Assembly (NCBI GenBank): GCA_036394915.1 | Contig: DASWEE010000075.1 | Location: 1-10,328, forward strand | Source of the DNA: JACDER01 sp036394915 | GTDB lineage: Bacteria > Actinomycetota > Thermoleophilia > Gaiellales > Gaiellaceae | Direction: 5' to 3' | Length of the DNA stretch: 10,328 nucleotides | Shown: one piece after another, positions 1 to 6,345 of the stretch | How the letters are laid out: every line of letters starts with the position of its first letter | Numbering within the stretch: position 1 is the stretch's first letter | Made by a program: the position numbers and the translations under genes | The notes under the pieces: model-generated | Told to the model about the DNA's origin: nothing | Seen by the model: the letters and a program-made list of their open reading frames with translations, nothing else | Database searches by the model: none

Positions 1-1415
1 TCGGTCGGCTGCTCCGGCAAGTAGTCGACCGGATACTCGATGTGCTTCTCGAGGAGCCGCTTGATCTCCGCGAGCGTCTTCTCCTCGCTGACCCCGGGGA
101 TGTAGTCGGTGCCTGCGAGCGGCACCTTCGCCATCGCCGCCGCCTCGACGGTCAGCGCAGCGAGGTCCTCGGGCTCGAGCGAGTGCACGTTCGTCTTCCC
201 GCAGGCGCGCGCGAGCATCTGGAGCTCCATCGTCATGGCCGTCAGCAGGTTGTAGACCCGCACTGAAGCCTCGTCGACGACGAGCCGCTTTCGCAGCTCT
301 GGGTTCTGGGTCGTGATTCCGACCGGGCAGCGCCCCGTGTGGCAGTGGTAGCACTGTCCGGCCGGGACACCGACAGTCCCCTCGTAGTCGGTTACGCCGG
401 GGATCTCCTTGTTGCAGTTGAGCGCGATCAGCGCGCTCGTCCCGATGGCGACGGCCGTTGCCCCCAGAGACAGGCACTTGGCGACGTCGGCTCCGTTCCG
501 GATCCCGCCGGCGACGACCAGGTCGATCTCGTCGGCGAGTCCCACGTCTTCGAGGGCGCGACGCGCCTCGGGGATTGCGGCCATGAGCGGAATGCCCGTC
601 TCCTCCGTTGCGATGTGTGGGCCGGCGCCGGTGCTTCCCTCGGCGCCGTCGAGGTAGATGATGTCCGGCCCGCATTTGGCCGCCATGCGCACGTCGTCGT
701 AGACACGCGCGGCGCCGAGCTTGAGCTGGATGGGAATTTGGTAGTCGGTGGCTTCCCGGACCTCCTGCACCTTCAGGGAGAGGTCGTCAGGACCGAGCCA
801 GTCGGGATGGCGGGCCGGCGAGCGCTGGTCGATGCCCGGCGGCAGCGAGCGCATCTCTGCCACCTGCTCGGAGACCTTCTGGCCCATGAGATGTCCGCCG
901 AGGCCCACCTTGCACCCCTGGCCGATGAAGAACTCGCAAGCGTCGGCGAGCATCAGGTGGTGCGGGTTGAACCCGTACCGACTCTGGATGCACTGGTAGT
1001 ACCACTTCGTCGAGAGGTCGCGCTCGGGCGGGATCATCCCGCCCTCGCCGGAGCACGTCGCGGTCCCCGCCATCGAGGCGCCCTTGGCCAGCGCCATCTT
1101 CGCCTCGAGCGAGAGCGCTCCGAAGCTCATCCCGGTGATGTAGATCGGGATGTCGAGCTCGATGGGATTCTTGGCGAAGCGGGCGCCAAGGATCGTCTTC
1201 GTCTCGCACTTCTCGCGGTAGCCCTCGATCACGAACCGCGTGAGCGTCCCCGGGAGGAAGACGAGCTCGTCCCAGCCCGGCATCGGCTTGAAGATCGAGA
1301 AGCCGCGCATGCGGTAGCGGCCGAGCTCGGCCTTGATGTGGATGTCGTTGATGACCTCCGGGGTGAAGATCCTGCTCCGCCCCAGAACGTTCTCGCGCGA
1401 AGGTGCGTCTTCCAT
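1..1415 (-). CDS. FMN/Fe-S glutamate synthase-like subunit (GlxD/MgsC type), 3' end cut by window
   Basis: This is the synthase subunit of a split glutamate synthase: it would receive ammonia from the neighbouring amidotransferase and reductively aminate 2-oxoglutarate on FMN. If it is the MgsC type, it would instead transfer methylamine to make N-methylglutamate. 471 residues are visible and the frame is still open at the left edge. Seen: SGEGG at 122-126, a (beta/alpha)8-barrel-like core with LDGAEGSTGAGP at 255-266 and VAGGIRNGADV at 301-311 (phosphate/FMN-binding loop), then CYHCHTGRCPVG with Cys355, Cys358 and Cys363, corresponding to the iron-sulfur cysteines of GltB. The ATG at 1415 is preferred over the in-frame ATG at 1424 because AGGA and GGGAG lie just upstream of it; 1424 has AGGA directly abutting it. 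It follows the GXGXG gene after about 11 bases, so it is co-transcribed with it. The family is secure; the physiological substrate is not. Confidence 0.9.
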   Translation of the reverse strand, partial: MEDAPSRENVLGRSRIFTPEVINDIHIKAELGRYRMRGFSIFKPMPGWDELVFLPGTLTRFVIEGYREKCETKTILGARFAKNPIELDIPIYITGMSFGALSLEAKMALAKGASMAGTATCSGEGGMIPPERDLSTKWYYQCIQSRYGFNPHHLMLADACEFFIGQGCKVGLGGHLMGQKVSEQVAEMRSLPPGIDQRSPARHPDWLGPDDLSLKVQEVREATDYQIPIQLKLGAARVYDDVRMAAKCGPDIIYLDGAEGSTGAGPHIATEETGIPLMAAIPEARRALEDVGLADEIDLVVAGGIRNGADVAKCLSLGATAVAIGTSALIALNCNKEIPGVTDYEGTVGVPAGQCYHCHTGRCPVGITTQNPELRKRLVVDEASVRVYNLLTAMTMELQMLARACGKTNVHSLEPEDLAALTVEAAAMAKVPLAGTDYIPGVSEEKTLAEIKRLLEKHIEYPVDYLPEQPT

Positions 1416-1426
1416 GGCTCCCATTC

Positions 1427-2215
1427 CTAGATGACCAGCTTGCGCTCGCTGGGCTCGAGCTGGTCGTAGTTGTAGAGCTGCTTGCCGCAGACGAACTTCT
1501 GGAACTCGGGCGGCGAGCCGAGCCCGTAGATTCTGAACTTGCGCTCGATCAGCTCGGTGTCGGACTCGTCCCACTCGCCGGGCACGCAATCGACGCCGAG
1601 CGACTTCACCTTGCCGGCGACGTAGATCGTCCCGTCGTACATCGAGTCGCCGAGACCGGCGCCGACATTTCCGCAAATGATCTGGCGCCCGCGCTGGAGC
1701 ATGAACCCCGTCATCGAGCCGGCGTCGCCGAGGACGATTATCGTGCCGCCCTTCTGGTCGATGCCGGAGCGCGCCCCGACCTGGCCTTTGACGACCAGAT
1801 CGCCGCCGCGCATGGCCGCGCCGGTCAGTGAGCCGGCGTTCCCCTGAATGACGACGACGCCCGACATCATGTTCTCGCAGGCCGACCAGCCGACCCGGCC
1901 GCTGATGTGGATCTCGGGCCCGTCGATCAGGCCGCAGCCGAAATACCCGAGCGAGCCCTCGAAGTTGATCTTGCAGCGGGTGAGGATGCCGACCCCGAGG
2001 GAGTGCTTCGCGCCTGGGTTCTCGATGGTGATCTCCTTGATCCCCTCTTCGTAAAGGAGCCGGCGGAGCTCGAGGTTGATCTGGCGCGTCGTCAGATCGT
2101 GGGCGTCGAACGTCGCCGCCCCATTTTCGATCCGGGCGACCTTGGGCGCCTCGACGTGCGGCTCCGCGAGGCCGCGCGCGTCATACGTGATGCGGCGTTC
2201 TCCTACCTCTGCCAC
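1427..2215 (-). CDS. GXGXG-domain glutamate synthase subunit (GlxC/MgsB type)
   Basis: This 262-residue protein corresponds to the C-terminal GXGXG domain of the glutamate synthase large subunit, a right-handed beta-helix with a structural role in the complex. From about residue 68 to 205 it repeats short turns of the form G-x-x-G or G-x-G (HSLGVGI, GSLGYFGCG, GNAGSLTG, GQVGAR, GDAGSMTG, GNVGAGLGD). After that comes a non-repetitive tail of about 55 residues. No catalytic residues are expected. The start is a GTG at 2215, inside the last codons of the amidotransferase gene (13-base overlap); no good Shine-Dalgarno precedes it, which fits translational coupling. The product would assemble with the flanking amidotransferase and FMN subunits. 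An alternative reading as a formylmethanofuran dehydrogenase subunit C-like beta-helix is unlikely given the neighbours. Confidence 0.88.
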   Translation of the reverse strand: MAEVGERRITYDARGLAEPHVEAPKVARIENGAATFDAHDLTTRQINLELRRLLYEEGIKEITIENPGAKHSLGVGILTRCKINFEGSLGYFGCGLIDGPEIHISGRVGWSACENMMSGVVVIQGNAGSLTGAAMRGGDLVVKGQVGARSGIDQKGGTIIVLGDAGSMTGFMLQRGRQIICGNVGAGLGDSMYDGTIYVAGKVKSLGVDCVPGEWDESDTELIERKFRIYGLGSPPEFQKFVCGKQLYNYDQLEPSERKLVI

Positions 2216-3135
2216 GCCATCACCATGCCCTCGTACGGGTCGTACGTGTCGATCTCGTGGTCGACGATCGCGCGGATGGCGATCTCCTCGGAGGCGAGGG
2301 CGACGAGGTCGTCGGCCTCGTAGAGGACGAGCGGCTTGGCCGCCATCTCGTCCTTGGCCATTCCGAGCGCGTCCGCGGTGACGGCGATGTAGGTGAAGAC
2401 GCCGTCGAGCTCCTCGAGCGAGTCGCGCATCGCCTGCTCGAGGTCGGCTCCCTCGCTCATCTTCTCGGCGAGGTACACGGCGATGATCTCGGAGTCACAT
2501 TCCGACTGGAAGCGGTGCCCCGAGCGCTCGAGCCGGCGCTTCCAGTGGAAGTAGTTCGTCAGCTGGCCGTTGTGGACGACCGCGATGTCGGAGAACGGAT
2601 ACGCCCAGTAGGGGTGGGCCCCGGAAATGTCGACGTCGGACTCGGTCGCCATGCGGACGTGACCGATGGCGTGCGTTCCTTCGAAGCCGCCGAGTCCGTA
2701 CTGATCGCAGACCGTCTCCGCGTCACCGAGGTCCTTGATGATCTCGAGGGAGCGTCCGATCGAGAGCACCTCGGCGTCGGGGATGTCCTCGATCCTGTCT
2801 GTCAAGTCCTTCAGGTCTCCGTCGTAGGTGAGCGTGGTCCGGTACGCGTACTCCGTCTCCGGCTCGACGTCCTCGATCTGTGCGCCGGCGGTCTTGAGGC
2901 GGGTGACGACCTGCTGCTGGTGGCGCTGGATGCGGTCGTCGAACTCGAAGTCACGCGTTGTGTTCGAATCCGCCAGCGTGTAGCGCATGATCACGCGCCC
3001 ATCGTGCGCCTGGCCGTACAGGGCGTAGCCCGTCGAGTCGGGGCCGCGGTGCTTCATCGACTGGAGCATGCGGGTCATGTCGCGGCCGACGTCCCGCGTG
3101 CCGTCCCGATAGATGATCCCGGCGATCCCGCACAT
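2203..3135 (-). CDS. Class II glutamine amidotransferase subunit (GlxB/MgsA type)
   Basis: An N-terminal-nucleophile amidotransferase that hydrolyses glutamine and passes ammonia to the synthase subunit. It begins MCGIAG, so Cys2 becomes the N-terminal nucleophile after Met removal. Further class II signatures are HRGPDSTG (29-36), GHVRMAT (158-164, with the glutamine-binding Arg161), VVHNGQLTNY (186-195, oxyanion-hole Asn-Gly) and CDSE (213-216, Asp214 for the substrate amino group). Between about residues 45 and 150 there is a long segment absent from the compact GlmS/PurF glutaminase domains. The whole protein is only 310 residues, so it is a free-standing glutaminase rather than a fused asparagine synthetase or GlmS. 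It begins 21 bases after the synthetase gene, with GGAGGG 11 bases upstream of the ATG. It overlaps the next gene by 13 bases, so all four genes form an operon. Confidence 0.92.
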   Translation of the reverse strand: MCGIAGIIYRDGTRDVGRDMTRMLQSMKHRGPDSTGYALYGQAHDGRVIMRYTLADSNTTRDFEFDDRIQRHQQQVVTRLKTAGAQIEDVEPETEYAYRTTLTYDGDLKDLTDRIEDIPDAEVLSIGRSLEIIKDLGDAETVCDQYGLGGFEGTHAIGHVRMATESDVDISGAHPYWAYPFSDIAVVHNGQLTNYFHWKRRLERSGHRFQSECDSEIIAVYLAEKMSEGADLEQAMRDSLEELDGVFTYIAVTADALGMAKDEMAAKPLVLYEADDLVALASEEIAIRAIVDHEIDTYDPYEGMVMAWQR

Positions 3136-3156
3136 GTCGCGTTCGGCCCTCCAGGC

Positions 3157-4641
3157 CTAGGGGAGGATGTCCAGGTAGCGCTCGCGCTCCCAGTCGGTGA
3201 CGGCCGAGAGGAAGCGCTCCCACTCATCTCGTTTGTAGTGCATGTACACATCGTAGAGACGGCCGGGCATCGCGCTCTTGACCACCTCGTCTTCGTCCAA
3301 CGCGGCGAGCGCCTCGCCGAGATGCTCGGGCACGCGCGGGATCTCGACGCCTTCGGCGAGGACGTCGTAGACGTTCCGCTGCTGTGGCTTGCCGGGGTCG
3401 AGCTTGCGCTGGACGCCGTCGAGGCCGGCGCGCAGGAGCGCGGCCTGCGTAAGGTAGGGATTGCAAGCCGAGTCCACGGCCCGGAACTCGAACCGTCCGC
3501 CGCTCGCGACGCGGACCAGAGTCGTCCGGTTCTGCCAGCCGTAGTCCTTGTAGATCGGCGCCCAGAACCCGAAGTCCCAGAAGCGCTTGTAGGAGTTGAC
3601 GGTCGAGGCCGTGATTCCGCACAGGCCGCGGTAGTGCTCGAGGATCCCCCCCATGAACTGGAGGCCGATCTCGGAGAGCTTCGCCGGCCCGCCCGCGTCG
3701 TAGAAGACGTTGTTGCCGTCCTCGTCGACAAGCGTGAAGTGATGGTGGGCCCCGTTCGCCGAGACACCCGTGAAGGGCTTCGGCATGAAGGTGGCGATGA
3801 CCTCGACGCCGTCCCCGTACGTGCCCTCGTACGTGTGCTTGCGTGCGACGGCGGCGCAGATCTGCCGGAAGGTCGAGAGGTTGTCCGCCGTGCGGACGGC
3901 GCGGTCAAAGAGGAAGTTGAGCTCGAGCTGGCCGGGGGAGTCCTCGTGGTCGCCGTAGGACGGGTTGATGCCGAGCTGTTCGCCGTAATCGATCACGTCG
4001 AGGATGATCGGCCGCAGCTCCTCGAACTGATTGATGTGGTAGCACCACGGCTTCGTGATGCCCTGGGCCTCGGCCGGGTCGGTAGAGCCCTTCGGCCGCT
4101 TCATCCACATCATCTCGGGCTCGACCCCGCACAGGAACGTATAGCCGAGCTCCTGCTCGACCTCGTTCATGATGCGTTTCAGGTTCTGGCGCGGGTCGGC
4201 TTCGAGGAGTTGGCCGGTCTCGGTGTCGTAGCAATCGCAGAAGACGCGCGCCACGCGTGAATCCCAGGGAAGCTGACGGAAGGTGTCGCAGTCGGCGATG
4301 GCGGCGAGCTCGGATTCCTCCGGACCGAAGCCGATGTAGCGGTCGTTGCGGTCGACGAAGAGATCGGCGGTCGCCCCGTAGACGAGCTGATACCCATCCT
4401 CGGCCACCTTCTCCCACTGGGTCGCGGAGACGCCCTTGCCGTTCACGTGGCCGGAAACCGAGATCTGCTGGAAGAAGATGTACTTGATCCCCTTCTCGTT
4501 GATCTCCTTGCGGATCGCCTGGATCTTCTCGCGGCGGCCGGGATCGTTCCTGGCCTCCTCGAGCGTAGGGATCGGGTCCGGGATCGGCCCCTTCGCGAGG
4601 ACGTTCTGCACCTGCGTGAGGCCGGTTTGGACAGTGGCCAT
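3157..4641 (-). CDS. glnT: Glutamine synthetase-superfamily ligase, type III GlnT / gamma-glutamylmethylamide synthetase-like
   Basis: An ATP-dependent ligase joining glutamate with ammonia, or with methylamine or another amine if it is GmaS-like. The catalytic domain shows GVEPEMM (172-178, metal ligands Glu174 and Glu176), GQLELN (237-242, metal ligand Glu240), NGAHHHF (296-302), NSYKRF (349-354), NR (371-372), GRFEFRAVD (382-390) and NPYL (394-397), all in glutamine synthetase order. The N-terminal beta-grasp region (about 50-115) is divergent and lacks the canonical ammonium-site loop DGSS. The usual Arg-x-Pro is replaced by RVASGG (377-382). At 494 residues it is longer than typical GlnT (about 435), mostly through an N-terminal extension. 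The ATG at 4641 has AAAGGAG six bases upstream. It is the first gene of the cluster with the split glutamate synthase. The superfamily is certain; the choice of amine substrate is open. Confidence 0.9.
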   Translation of the reverse strand: MATVQTGLTQVQNVLAKGPIPDPIPTLEEARNDPGRREKIQAIRKEINEKGIKYIFFQQISVSGHVNGKGVSATQWEKVAEDGYQLVYGATADLFVDRNDRYIGFGPEESELAAIADCDTFRQLPWDSRVARVFCDCYDTETGQLLEADPRQNLKRIMNEVEQELGYTFLCGVEPEMMWMKRPKGSTDPAEAQGITKPWCYHINQFEELRPIILDVIDYGEQLGINPSYGDHEDSPGQLELNFLFDRAVRTADNLSTFRQICAAVARKHTYEGTYGDGVEVIATFMPKPFTGVSANGAHHHFTLVDEDGNNVFYDAGGPAKLSEIGLQFMGGILEHYRGLCGITASTVNSYKRFWDFGFWAPIYKDYGWQNRTTLVRVASGGRFEFRAVDSACNPYLTQAALLRAGLDGVQRKLDPGKPQQRNVYDVLAEGVEIPRVPEHLGEALAALDEDEVVKSAMPGRLYDVYMHYKRDEWERFLSAVTDWERERYLDILP

Positions 4642-4647
4642 GTAGGA

Positions 4648-4654
4648 CTCCTTT
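4648..4654 (-). promoter_or_regulatory. Strong Shine-Dalgarno of the glutamine synthetase-like gene
   Basis: On the minus strand AAAGGAG lies six bases before the ATG at 4641. It is the best-placed ribosome-binding site in the window and fixes this start. It contrasts with purD and purB, which appear to be leaderless. Confidence 0.75.
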
Positions 4655-4672
4655 GAGCTCGACTGCCCGCGA

Positions 4673-4678
4673 ATACTA
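4673..4678 (-). promoter_or_regulatory. Candidate -10 element of the nitrogen-cluster promoter
   Basis: The minus strand reads TAGTAT (4678 down to 4673), a sigma-70-like -10 box in an otherwise GC-rich region. It would give a leader of roughly 25 bases before the ATG at 4641. I find no convincing -35 at 16-18 bases, which would suggest activator dependence or another sigma factor. No sigma-54 consensus was seen. Confidence 0.4.
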
Positions 4679-4685
4679 TTTCGAC

Positions 4686-4713
4686 CGCGGACTCTGCTCT
4701 AGCGAGGTCCGCG
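4686..4713. repeat. GC-rich inverted repeat (hairpin or operator) upstream of the nitrogen cluster
   Basis: Perfect 7-base arms CGCGGAC (4686-4692) and GTCCGCG (4707-4713) flank a 14-base centre. It lies between the stop of the small acidic gene and the candidate -10 of the synthetase gene, where a -35 would be. It could be a terminator hairpin for the upstream gene (no T-tract follows on the minus strand) or an operator for a dimeric regulator. Confidence 0.4.
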
Positions 4714-4726
4714 CGGAGGCGTCGGC

Positions 4727-5059
4727 CTAGCTGAGGTCGATCTCGCGGTCGATGAGGTGCTCGTAGAGCTCGCGGTAGAAGTTGACCGCCTGCGCCACGT
4801 CGCCCGGATCGACGTCCTCGCCGCGCTCGACCTGCCGGGTGATCTCTCGCGCGGCGTAGAAGGAGATCAGAACTTCGGGGTCGACGCCCTCGTCGTCGAC
4901 CGGATCCGCTGTGTCCAGCGGATAGCCGGCCTCGGTGAGCATCCGCGCGATGAGGTCGTCGAGATCGTGCAGGGCCTCGGCCGGCGAGTCTTCGACGTCG
5001 GGCTCGAGCTGCTCCCACTCGGTTTCCCACTCGTGGCGGTCGAGGCCCGGTTCGCTCAT
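4727..5059 (-). CDS. Small, strongly acidic protein of unknown function
   Basis: I do not recognise this 110-residue protein. It has 16 Asp and 17 Glu (30 percent), no Lys and no Cys, about seven Arg, and no signal peptide or membrane segment, so it should be cytosolic. The N-terminal third is Trp/Glu-rich (EWETEWEQLE). The remainder looks helical, with a DLDDLIARMLTEAGYPL segment and a C-terminal FYRELYEHLIDREI helix. Codon use is strongly GC3-biased on this strand, supporting it as the coding strand rather than the antisense frame. It lies 85 bases upstream of the glutamine synthetase-like gene in the same direction and diverges from purD across 65 bases. It could be a conserved lineage-specific protein tied to either operon. 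The ATG at 5059 has no Shine-Dalgarno at normal spacing. Confidence 0.7.
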   Translation of the reverse strand: MSEPGLDRHEWETEWEQLEPDVEDSPAEALHDLDDLIARMLTEAGYPLDTADPVDDEGVDPEVLISFYAAREITRQVERGEDVDPGDVAQAVNFYRELYEHLIDREIDLS

Positions 5060-5065
5060 ACGCGC

Positions 5066-5093
5066 TCAATACCGCTCTTGGGGCCTCCTTCAA
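5066..5093 (-). promoter_or_regulatory. Candidate promoter of the small acidic gene
   Basis: On the minus strand TTGAAG (5093-5088) is followed after 16 bases by TATTGA (5071-5066), which ends six bases before the ATG at 5059. Initiation would fall at or next to the start codon, again suggesting a leaderless mRNA. The -35 overlaps that of the divergent purD promoter. The -10 match is weak. Confidence 0.3.
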
Positions 5094-5117
5094 ACCACCC
5101 GAAACCCGTTCTAGACT
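5089..5117 (+). promoter_or_regulatory. Candidate leaderless promoter of purD
   Basis: TTCAAA (5089-5094), a 17-base spacer and TAGACT (5112-5117) give a reasonable sigma-70 match. The -10 ends seven bases before the purD ATG at 5125, so transcription would begin at or beside the A of ATG. No normally spaced Shine-Dalgarno is present. The same TCTAGA-C/A-TCG core sits at the identical distance from purB. Confidence 0.55.
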
Positions 5118-5124
5118 CGCGGGG

Positions 5125-6345
5125 ATGAAGGTGTTGGTCGTCGGATCGGGCGGGCGAGAGCACGCGCTCGCGTGGAAGCTCGCGCAAAGCGACGCGCTCG
5201 CAGATCTCCACGCCGCCCCCGGAAACCCGGGGATCGCCGTGCTCGCGCAGTGCCATCCCATTCGGATGAACGACGTCGAGGGCCTGCTCGGGCTCTGCCG
5301 GGAGCACGAGCTCGACCTCGTCGTGATCGGCCCCGAGGCCCCACTCGTCGCGGGGGTCGCGGACCACCTGCGCCGTGCGGGGGCCACCGTCTTCGGCCCC
5401 GGCGCCCAGGCCGCCCGCATCGAGGGGTCGAAGTCCTTCGCCAAGGAGGTCATGGAAGCGGCCGGCGTTCCGACCGCGGCCGAGCTGGCGGCGTTGCGCG
5501 CCCCCTGCGTCGTCAAGGCGGACGGGCTCGCCGCCGGCAAGGGCGTTTTCGTCTGCCGGACGCAGGCCGAAGCCGACGCAGCCTGGGAGCAGGCGCGGGC
5601 TCTCGGCGACAGCGTCGTCGTCGAGGAGCTGCTGGAGGGCGAGGAGGTGTCGCTATTCGCGCTCACAGACGGCGTCGACACGATCCCGCTCGCACCCGCA
5701 CAGGACTTCAAGCGGCTGCTCGACGGCGACGAGGGACCGAACACGGGCGGAATGGGGAGCTATTCGCCGACGCCGTTCCTTCTCCCGGACGAGATCGACG
5801 AGCTCGTCGAGACGGTGCACCGCCCGGTCCTCGCCGAGCTCGCGGCCCGCGGCACGCCTTTCATCGGGCTGCTTTACGCAGGCGTGATGTTGACCGGCGA
5901 TGGGCCGCGCGTGCTCGAGTTCAATTGCCGCTTCGGAGACCCAGAGACTCAAGCGATTCTTCCTCGGCTCGAGGGCGACTTCCTCGGCGCCCTCGCGGGG
6001 GCGGCCCGAGGAGCGCTCGGGGGAGTGGAGCTCTCGGCCGGGCCCGAAGCGGCCGTGAGCGTCGTCCTCGCCGCGGCCGGATACCCCGACGCGCCCGAGC
6101 CGGGGGTGCAGATCGGCGGCATCGAGGACGCCGAGGCAGGCGGGGCGCTGGTCTTCCACGCCGGAACCGCCGTCCGCGACGGTCGCCTGGTCAGCGCCGG
6201 CGGCCGCGTCCTGAACGTCACCGGGCTCGGCGGATCCGTGGCCGAAGCGCGAGAGCATGCGTACGCCGCCGTGGAGCGCATCGATTTCCCGGGCGCCCAG
6301 TTCCGCCGGGACGTCGCCCTGAGGGCTGTCCGTGTCCCAGGCTGA
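5125..6345 (+). CDS. purD: Phosphoribosylamine-glycine ligase (GAR synthetase)
   Basis: PurD catalyses the second step of de novo purine synthesis, joining 5-phosphoribosylamine and glycine with ATP to give GAR. The 406-residue product has the N-terminal VLVVGSGGREHALAW motif (3-17), IGPEAPL (68-74), the ATP-grasp signature VVKADGLAAGKGV (129-141), GPNTGGMGSYSPTP (204-217) and the metal-binding LEFNCRFGDPETQ (264-276). The C-terminal domain follows from about 330. It is somewhat shorter than the usual 420-430 residues; the segment between VPTA (115-118) and the ATP-grasp signature is about 15 residues shorter than in typical PurD. The ATG at 5125 starts exactly at the conserved MKVLVVGSGG. 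Its 3' end overlaps purE by 14 bases, so the two are co-transcribed. Confidence 0.97.
   Translation: MKVLVVGSGGREHALAWKLAQSDALADLHAAPGNPGIAVLAQCHPIRMNDVEGLLGLCREHELDLVVIGPEAPLVAGVADHLRRAGATVFGPGAQAARIEGSKSFAKEVMEAAGVPTAAELAALRAPCVVKADGLAAGKGVFVCRTQAEADAAWEQARALGDSVVVEELLEGEEVSLFALTDGVDTIPLAPAQDFKRLLDGDEGPNTGGMGSYSPTPFLLPDEIDELVETVHRPVLAELAARGTPFIGLLYAGVMLTGDGPRVLEFNCRFGDPETQAILPRLEGDFLGALAGAARGALGGVELSAGPEAAVSVVLAAAGYPDAPEPGVQIGGIEDAEAGGALVFHAGTAVRDGRLVSAGGRVLNVTGLGGSVAEAREHAYAAVERIDFPGAQFRRDVALRAVRVPG

Noticed and set aside
1422..1424. Alternative ATG start for the FMN glutamate synthase subunit
   Set aside because: It is in frame three codons upstream of the chosen start, but its AGGA abuts the codon directly. 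The ATG at 1415 has better placed purine-rich sequence.
339..1430. A 363-codon open frame on the plus strand
   Set aside because: It is antisense to the FMN glutamate synthase subunit and has no family-like motifs.
2257..4260. A 667-codon open frame on the plus strand
   Set aside because: It lies antisense to the amidotransferase and synthetase genes, whose motifs are clear. Its composition (Val, Asp, Leu and Arg runs) is what a GC-rich antisense frame produces.
4642..4726. sigma-54 promoter or GlnR-type site upstream of the nitrogen cluster
   Set aside because: I looked for GG-N10-GC with TGGCAC/TTGC flanks and for GTAAC-type repeats and saw none.
5083..5090. GAAGGAGG on the minus strand, a perfect Shine-Dalgarno core
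   Set aside because: It lies more than 20 bases from the ATG of the acidic gene and no ATG, GTG or TTG occurs at proper spacing in that frame. It overlaps the promoter elements, so it is probably chance.
4757..5128. A 123-codon plus-strand frame opposite the small acidic gene
   Set aside because: The minus-strand frame has stronger GC3 bias and protein-like composition. The plus-strand frame would also run through the purD promoter and overlap its start.
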